From CAJQLB01 sp041392065 (lineage in GTDB: Bacteria > Bacteroidota > Bacteroidia > Flavobacteriales > Flavobacteriaceae), in assembly GCA_041392065.1 (NCBI GenBank), contig JAWKMU010000003.1:434001-498000 (forward strand): a stretch of 64,000 nt of DNA. The letters are read 5' to 3'. The position numbers and the translations under genes are program-made. How positions within the stretch are numbered: position 1 is the first letter of the stretch; the number at the start of each line of letters is the position of its first letter. Positions 59,689 through 64,000 of this stretch are shown piece after piece. A model generated the notes under the pieces. The model saw only the letters and a program-made list of their open reading frames with translations, had not been told where the DNA came from and ran no database searches.

Positions 59689-60403
59689 AAAGAAAAGTAA
59701 TTGTCCCAATTTGCGAAGGTTTTGATAGGTCTACATTAAATTTTGAAGCCTTTGCATATTCCATAGCATGATCAACCAAGCAGCCATTATCTGTAGTTGA
59801 AGCATTGTTATAATCTGTCTTAATTACATTGCCTTCACCATCTACAGTAATGGTAATAACCACTTTTCCTCCCATTTCACATAAATAAATTGGTGGTGGA
59901 ATATCTATTTTTGTCCTGTTTACTAACGAATAACTAATCGAGCTATTTTTATTCGCGCTGTTTGAAGTTGGTAATCGTTTTTTTTCAGAAGTTTTAGAAA
60001 TAATGTCGTTAATGTTGTCAAAAGTTTGAGCTTCTTCCTCACTGGATGCAGTTCCTGAAGAGGACGATTCATCATTGCTTTGAGGTTTTTCTGTTACAGG
60101 TTCATTGTTATTTCGGTTTCTAATCTCTTCCAATTGCTCTTCAAAAGCTTTATCTAATTTGGTATTATTTTCATTATAAGCTTGGTTTGTACTTGGTGTA
60201 TTCAATAAATTGTCTAAACTTTCTAGTAAATCATGAAGTTCCTCTTTTTCCTCTTCTTCTATAGGCTCAGATGCCATTTCATAAAAGGTCTCGGCAACCA
60301 ATTTCGATTTCTTTTTTATATGAAGCGTAAAAGCTAAAAACACTACAACAGTTGACACTAAAGTTGTAGCAATCATCGCTTTGTATGTGTTTGCAGTAGG
60401 CAT
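59672..60403 (-). CDS. TonB-like protein with N-terminal membrane anchor
   Basis: A 243-residue protein with one N-terminal transmembrane helix (about 10-28), a Glu/Ser/Asn-rich periplasmic linker, and a beta-alpha-beta C-terminal domain (about 165-243: PPIYLCEMGGKVVITITVDG, AMEYAKASKFNVDLS) that resembles the TonB C-terminus. It may couple an ExbBD-like motor to a receptor, or act as a TonB-type cell-envelope protein. No exbBD is in the window. The linker is acidic, unlike the Pro-rich linker of classic TonB. 96 nt upstream of truB's end on the same strand. Confidence 0.75.
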   Translation of the reverse strand: MPTANTYKAMIATTLVSTVVVFLAFTLHIKKKSKLVAETFYEMASEPIEEEEKEELHDLLESLDNLLNTPSTNQAYNENNTKLDKAFEEQLEEIRNRNNNEPVTEKPQSNDESSSSGTASSEEEAQTFDNINDIISKTSEKKRLPTSNSANKNSSISYSLVNRTKIDIPPPIYLCEMGGKVVITITVDGEGNVIKTDYNNASTTDNGCLVDHAMEYAKASKFNVDLSKPSQIGTITFLFKGKN

Positions 60404-60499
60404 TAATTTATAACGTAATGATTTAGTTTGGTGGGTTATATATACGTTAAAGTATGTAAAAAAGTTTAAAAACTTAGCCTATGACTCATTTTTTTGAGT

Positions 60500-61195
60500 T
60501 TATGGCTTTTTAATATTTTCGATAAACTCATCTATAGTTTGGGCATTTTCAACCTTAAAATCTCCTATTCTTGTACGTCTTAAAACAGATAAGTGAGCTC
60601 CAGAGTTTAAAGCTTTCCCAAAATCGTTAGCTAATGATCTTATATAAGTGCCTTTACTACAAACTACCCTAAAATCAACCTCGTTGTTCTCAAATCTGGT
60701 GATTTCAAATTCTGAAATTGTGATTTTTCTTGGAGTTACTTCAACACTTTCACCTGCACGAGCAAATTCGTATAGACGTTTCCCGTCTTTTTTTATAGCT
60801 GAAAAAACAGGTGGTAATTGTTCAATTTCGCCAATAAATTGTTTGGTTGTTTCTAATACTAATTGTTTGGTGATATGCTTGGTTGAAAATGTTTGGTCAA
60901 TTTCAGTTTCTAAGTCGTAAGATGGCGTAGCGCTTCCTAAAACAAAGGTTCCTGTGTATTCTTTTTCCTGCCCTTGAAAAGTATCAATCTGTTTGGTCAT
61001 TTTTCCAGTACAAATAATAAGTAACCCAGTTGCTAAAGGATCTAAAGTTCCAGCATGACCAACTTTTATTTTTTTGATTTTGTAAGCTTGTCTTATTTCC
61101 CAGCGCAATTTGTTAACAACCTGAAATGAGGTCCAGTGTAAAGGCTTGTCTATTAGTAAAATTTGCCCTGATTGAAAGGCTTCAGCAGTTTTCAT
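60500..61195 (-). CDS. truB: tRNA pseudouridine-55 synthase B
   Basis: Makes pseudouridine 55 in the T-loop of tRNAs. The 231 residues contain GHAGTLDPLATGLLIICTGK with the catalytic Asp, YTGTFVLGSATPSYDLETEI, QLPPVFSAIKKDGKRLYEFA and the C-terminal VVCSKGTYIRSLANDFGKAL. Shorter than E. coli TruB, with little of the C-terminal PUA domain. The start codon follows the uppP stop directly, so the genes are co-transcribed. Confidence 0.95.
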   Translation of the reverse strand: MKTAEAFQSGQILLIDKPLHWTSFQVVNKLRWEIRQAYKIKKIKVGHAGTLDPLATGLLIICTGKMTKQIDTFQGQEKEYTGTFVLGSATPSYDLETEIDQTFSTKHITKQLVLETTKQFIGEIEQLPPVFSAIKKDGKRLYEFARAGESVEVTPRKITISEFEITRFENNEVDFRVVCSKGTYIRSLANDFGKALNSGAHLSVLRRTRIGDFKVENAQTIDEFIENIKKP

Positions 61196-61990
61196 TTAAT
61201 TCATTGAAGCGTAAGTTAAGGCAATAAAACCAACTATAATACAATAGATGGCAAAGTAGCTAAGTTTACTTCGTTTAACTAACTTAATCATTAATGTACA
61301 AGCAAATAAACCAGATACAAAAGCAGCTATAAAACCTATGGATAGTGTTGTAAAATTAGAGTTGTCATAACTGAGCTCTCCACTTAAAATATCTTTAGCA
61401 ATTTTGCCAAAAATTAATGGAACGACCATTAAAAAGGAAAATCTGGCAGCTTTGGTTTTGTCATTTCCTAATAACACTGATGTTGAAATTGTGGCTCCAG
61501 AACGTGAAACTCCAGGCAACATTGCAATGGCTTGAGCTAAACCAATAACTAAAGCATTTTTAAAGCTAACATCTTTATTGGTGTTTTGGGCTTTATCAGC
61601 AAGATATAATAAGAATGCGGTAAGAAATAGCATAAAGCCTACCAACTGTATATTGCCTCCGAAAAGTTCGGCTAATTCAGATTCATAATTATAACCAATA
61701 ATTACTGCAGGAATCATTGAGATCACAATTTTGGCTAAAAATTGCATGTCTTCATTCCATTGAAATTTTAAAATACCTTTAATAATATCCCAAATGTCTT
61801 TCCTGAAAACAACCATAGTACTGATAGCTGTAGCAAAGTGAAGAACAACAGTAAACAGTAAACTATCTTCAGGCATTGAATTATCTCCTAAAATGGCTTT
61901 ACCAAGCTCTAAATGACCACTTGATGACACAGGAAGAAACTCAGTAAGTCCTTGTACAATACCTAAAATGATGGCATCAATAATTTCCAT
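61196..61990 (-). CDS. uppP: Undecaprenyl-diphosphatase (BacA/UppP)
   Basis: Recycles undecaprenyl diphosphate to the lipid carrier monophosphate used for peptidoglycan and O-antigen synthesis; its loss raises bacitracin sensitivity. The 264 residues show eight helices and the motifs LTEFLPVSSSGHLELGKAIL (Glu, Ser, His) and LPGVSRSGATISTSVLLGND (Arg). It is flanked by DUF3098 upstream and truB downstream, a cluster conserved in Bacteroidota. Confidence 0.96.
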   Translation of the reverse strand: MEIIDAIILGIVQGLTEFLPVSSSGHLELGKAILGDNSMPEDSLLFTVVLHFATAISTMVVFRKDIWDIIKGILKFQWNEDMQFLAKIVISMIPAVIIGYNYESELAELFGGNIQLVGFMLFLTAFLLYLADKAQNTNKDVSFKNALVIGLAQAIAMLPGVSRSGATISTSVLLGNDKTKAARFSFLMVVPLIFGKIAKDILSGELSYDNSNFTTLSIGFIAAFVSGLFACTLMIKLVKRSKLSYFAIYCIIVGFIALTYASMN

Positions 61991-62010
61991 GAGGCAAAAG
62001 TAGATGAATT

Positions 62011-62277
62011 TTATTTTTCAGAATCGGTTTTATCAGGATTCAATAAAATGGCATAAATCTGAATTCCGAAACCAATAAGTACTAAAGTTGGTGCTAAGCG
62101 AATACGTCTCCAATTAAAAATTTCAGGATTAAAAACATTTGGGTCGTCACTACCACCACCAGACATTAAAATAAAGCCTAGAGCTATAAAACCTAAGCCT
62201 ATAAACATCCATTTGTAGTTCTTTTTTCCAAAAATGAAGTTGTTTTTTGCGTCTTCTTTACGTTTTTGTTCTCCCAT
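62011..62277 (-). CDS. DUF3098 small membrane protein
   Basis: An 88-residue protein with two transmembrane helices (about 20-42 and 66-84; YKWMFIGLGFIALGFILMSG, APTLVLIGFGIQIYAILL). It lies between ftsX and uppP, as often in Bacteroidota. The ATG at 62277 (MGEQKRKEDAKNNF) is taken; another at 62292 adds five residues. Function unknown. Confidence 0.82.
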   Translation of the reverse strand: MGEQKRKEDAKNNFIFGKKNYKWMFIGLGFIALGFILMSGGGSDDPNVFNPEIFNWRRIRLAPTLVLIGFGIQIYAILLNPDKTDSEK

Positions 62278-62343
62278 AATGTTGTTATTCAATTACAAAT
62301 AAAGTTATTTTTTATTACAAACAATGTTAAGTGAATGCAAATA

Positions 62344-63222
62344 CTAATAATATAACTGATCTGTTTTTAAATTCAAGAAACGCTGAGTAGCAATGTAAGT
62401 GCTAATCCAAGTAATGACAACACCAAGCACAAACACACCCAAAAACAAGCCACCAATCATTATAGGTTTGTTAAGTAAGTGTAATTCGGCAAAAGTTTTG
62501 TCTACATAATACAAAACAACAGCCATACCTATAAGTGCTAAAATGGCTCCAATAACACCAAGTTTAATGCTTTTCCAGATGAAAGGTCGCCTTATAAATT
62601 GTTTTGTTGCACCAACCATTTGCATAGTTTTTATGGTAAAGCGTTTAGAATAAACCGATAATCTGATGGAACTATTTATAAGTAGCACAGCAATAATTGT
62701 AAATATGCCGCTTATGATTAAAACCCAAATACTAATGCGCTTTACATTGCTGTTCATCATTGATACTAAATCCTTGTCATAGCGTACTTCGGCAACAAAT
62801 TTTTTGGTCATAGTGGCTTCAGAAATACTATCTAAACGTTGCTCTGTCACATAATCTGCTTTTAGATTAACATCTATAGAATTCTGTAAAGGGTTATAAC
62901 CAACATCATCTAAAAAGTCTTCTCCATATTCATTTTGCATAAATGCAGCAGCATCTTCTTTAGAAACATATTTGGTTTCTTTCACATATTTAGCAAGCAT
63001 TAAGCTTTTTTGTAGCTGATTAATTTCAACTTCTTTGGCGTTGTCATTAAGGTAAATGGTCATCACAACACGTTCCTTAAAATTGTCAGAAATGGTTTTG
63101 GCATTCAACACGAGCATACCTAAAAGTCCTACTAAAAATAAGACCAATGCAATACTTAAAACCACTGAAAAATAAGAGGATATTAATCTGCGTTTTTGAT
63201 GCTTTTCAAAAGATGAGCTCAT
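62344..63222 (-). CDS. ftsX: Cell-division ABC transporter permease FtsX
   Basis: Inner-membrane partner of FtsE; it activates septal peptidoglycan hydrolases. The 292 residues have four transmembrane helices (about 21-42, 165-187, 215-238 and 260-284), a periplasmic loop between helices 1 and 2 (RVVMTIYLNDNAKEVEINQL, YVSKEDAAAFMQNEYGEDFL), and SKRFTIKTMQMVGATKQFIR in the cytoplasmic turn. First gene of the ftsX-DUF3098-uppP-truB cluster. ftsE is not in the window. Confidence 0.93.
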   Translation of the reverse strand: MSSSFEKHQKRRLISSYFSVVLSIALVLFLVGLLGMLVLNAKTISDNFKERVVMTIYLNDNAKEVEINQLQKSLMLAKYVKETKYVSKEDAAAFMQNEYGEDFLDDVGYNPLQNSIDVNLKADYVTEQRLDSISEATMTKKFVAEVRYDKDLVSMMNSNVKRISIWVLIISGIFTIIAVLLINSSIRLSVYSKRFTIKTMQMVGATKQFIRRPFIWKSIKLGVIGAILALIGMAVVLYYVDKTFAELHLLNKPIMIGGLFLGVFVLGVVITWISTYIATQRFLNLKTDQLYY

Positions 63223-63290
63223 ATAATGTTTAGTTGATGGTGTAAAAATAATAAAGTATCTTTAATCTTAAATTATAATAACTCAAACAT

Positions 63291-64000
63291 ATGAACATTG
63301 TTGTATTTGGTGCAGGAGGTGTTGGCGGATATTTTGGTGGTAAACTGGCTCAAGCTGGAAAAGATGTGACTTTTATTGCTCGTGGAAAACATTTACAAGC
63401 TATTAAAACTAATGGTTTACAGATAAAAAGTATTCATGGCGATTTTAAAGTACATCCAAAAGCAACAGATGATGTAGCTAATATTAAAAGTCCTGATTTA
63501 ATAATTTTAGGAGTAAAGTCTTGGCAAATTGATGAGGTTGCTACACAATTAAAACCAGTAATCAACGAAAATACTATTGTTCTACCATTACAAAATGGTG
63601 CAGATAATGCAGACAGACTTAGAGCTATTATACCTCATAAAAATGTTTTTGCAGGATTATGTAAAATTGTAAGTCGAGTAGAATCTCCAGGAGTTATTGA
63701 TCATTTTGCGTTTGATCCTGAGATTGTTTTTGGTGAATATGATAATGAACACTCAAAACGAGTTCAGAATGTATCAGCTTTGTTTGATAAAGCAGGAATA
63801 AAAAATAAAGTTTCAGATGATATTCATTTAGATATCTGGAAAAAGTTTCTCTTTATAGCAACAGTTAGTGGTATAGGAGCATTAACTCGTGTTGAATTTG
63901 GTGTTATGAGAAATGATGAAAACATCAGACAAATTATGTATCAAACTGCAAACGAAATTGTTGCTGTAGCAAATGCAAAAGGAATCGCATTAACTATTGA
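63291..64000 (+). CDS. Ketopantoate reductase-family protein (3' end outside window)
   Basis: Open from the ATG at 63291 to the right edge, about 236 residues. The NADP-binding motif is VVFGAGGVGGYFGGKLAQAG (about 4-23), followed by ILGVKSWQID, LPLQNGADNADRL and the conserved Lys in LDIWKKFLFIATVSGIGALT near residues 181-200. Such PanE/ApbA enzymes reduce 2-dehydropantoate to pantoate for CoA, but related reductases act on other 2-oxo acids, so the exact substrate is open. Divergent from ftsX with a 68-nt spacer. Confidence 0.88.
   Translation, partial: MNIVVFGAGGVGGYFGGKLAQAGKDVTFIARGKHLQAIKTNGLQIKSIHGDFKVHPKATDDVANIKSPDLIILGVKSWQIDEVATQLKPVINENTIVLPLQNGADNADRLRAIIPHKNVFAGLCKIVSRVESPGVIDHFAFDPEIVFGEYDNEHSKRVQNVSALFDKAGIKNKVSDDIHLDIWKKFLFIATVSGIGALTRVEFGVMRNDENIRQIMYQTANEIVAVANAKGIALTI

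Noticed and set aside
1..64000. CRISPR array, tRNA, rRNA, prophage or insertion sequence
   Set aside because: No regularly spaced repeats, no tRNA cloverleaf or rRNA core sequence that I could recognise, and no transposase, integrase or phage structural gene was seen; a tRNA scan would be needed to be certain.

Overview
The window is an AT-rich chromosomal segment from a member of the Flavobacteriaceae (phylum Bacteroidota). The evidence is the gliding pair gldE-gldD beside ssb and mutY, a secreted protein with a type IX secretion C-terminal domain, an archaeal-type GGGP-synthase gene, a eukaryote-like glycyl-tRNA synthetase, many SPII lipoproteins, Bacteroidota promoters (TTTG-N19/20-TAnnTTTG) and a near absence of Shine-Dalgarno sequences. 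I cannot name the genus; it looks like an ordinary marine flavobacterium. No rRNA, tRNA, CRISPR array, phage or insertion sequence is visible. Almost all genes are intact; only the first and last are cut by the window edges.

Layout. 0-4.5 kb: end of a BNR/VPS10-type protein, then sdhCAB with a clear promoter and terminator. 4.6-10 kb: M28 peptidase lipoprotein, thioredoxin-TPR protein, LytS/LytT-type two-component pair, small outer-membrane barrel, methionine/glutamine aminotransferase. 10-17 kb: coiled-coil protein, GNAT, omega-amidase-type nitrilase, Ig-like lipoprotein, ComF, membrane coiled-coil protein, glyS. 17-30 kb: large secreted T9SS protein, a metal-efflux operon (His-rich small protein, CzcA pump fused to a TolC-type factor, CzcB adaptor), and a very large predicted outer-membrane barrel. 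30-35 kb: exonuclease III, OmpA lipoprotein, repeat-rich spacer, aldo-keto reductase, RNase G, an overlooked 29-residue basic protein, HU. 35-40 kb: mutY-ssb-gldE-gldD, EamA transporter. 40-42.6 kb: rplU-rpmA, DUF1569, ahcY. 42.7-47.3 kb: a compact six-gene operon (phosphopantetheinyl transferase, GGGP synthase, PnuC, NadR-like kinase, DUF4301, ArfB-like hydrolase). 47.3-50.1 kb: TPP riboswitch and a TonB-dependent receptor, a predicted outer-membrane thiamin importer. 50-56.7 kb: Rieske-like lipoprotein, greA with an unusual leader, HIT protein, zinc-ribbon membrane protein, histidine kinase, flavin reductase, an SSB-like DUF3127 protein, short-chain fatty-acid permease, aat. 56.7-64 kb: tandem ppk2 genes, tag, thioredoxin-like protein, TonB-like protein, the truB-uppP-DUF3098-ftsX cluster, and the start of a ketopantoate-reductase gene.

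How they work together. Most genes are housekeeping: respiration, translation, DNA repair, envelope biogenesis and cofactor uptake. The points worth a second look are (1) the DUF3127 protein that carries an SSB-style DDLPF tail, (2) a greA leader in which an intrinsic terminator begins almost at the predicted transcription start, followed by a repeat hairpin, (3) DUF4301, which carries motifs like those of sugar nucleotidyltransferases, in a vitamin-salvage operon, (4) a TPP aptamer whose P3 arm is greatly expanded and whose downstream spacer holds a dispersed repeat that could act as the switch, (5) a metal pump and outer-membrane factor made as one polypeptide with an internal signal-peptide-like segment, and (6) a cysteine/histidine-poor Rieske-like lipoprotein. 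All functional statements are from reading the sequence; no database search was run.
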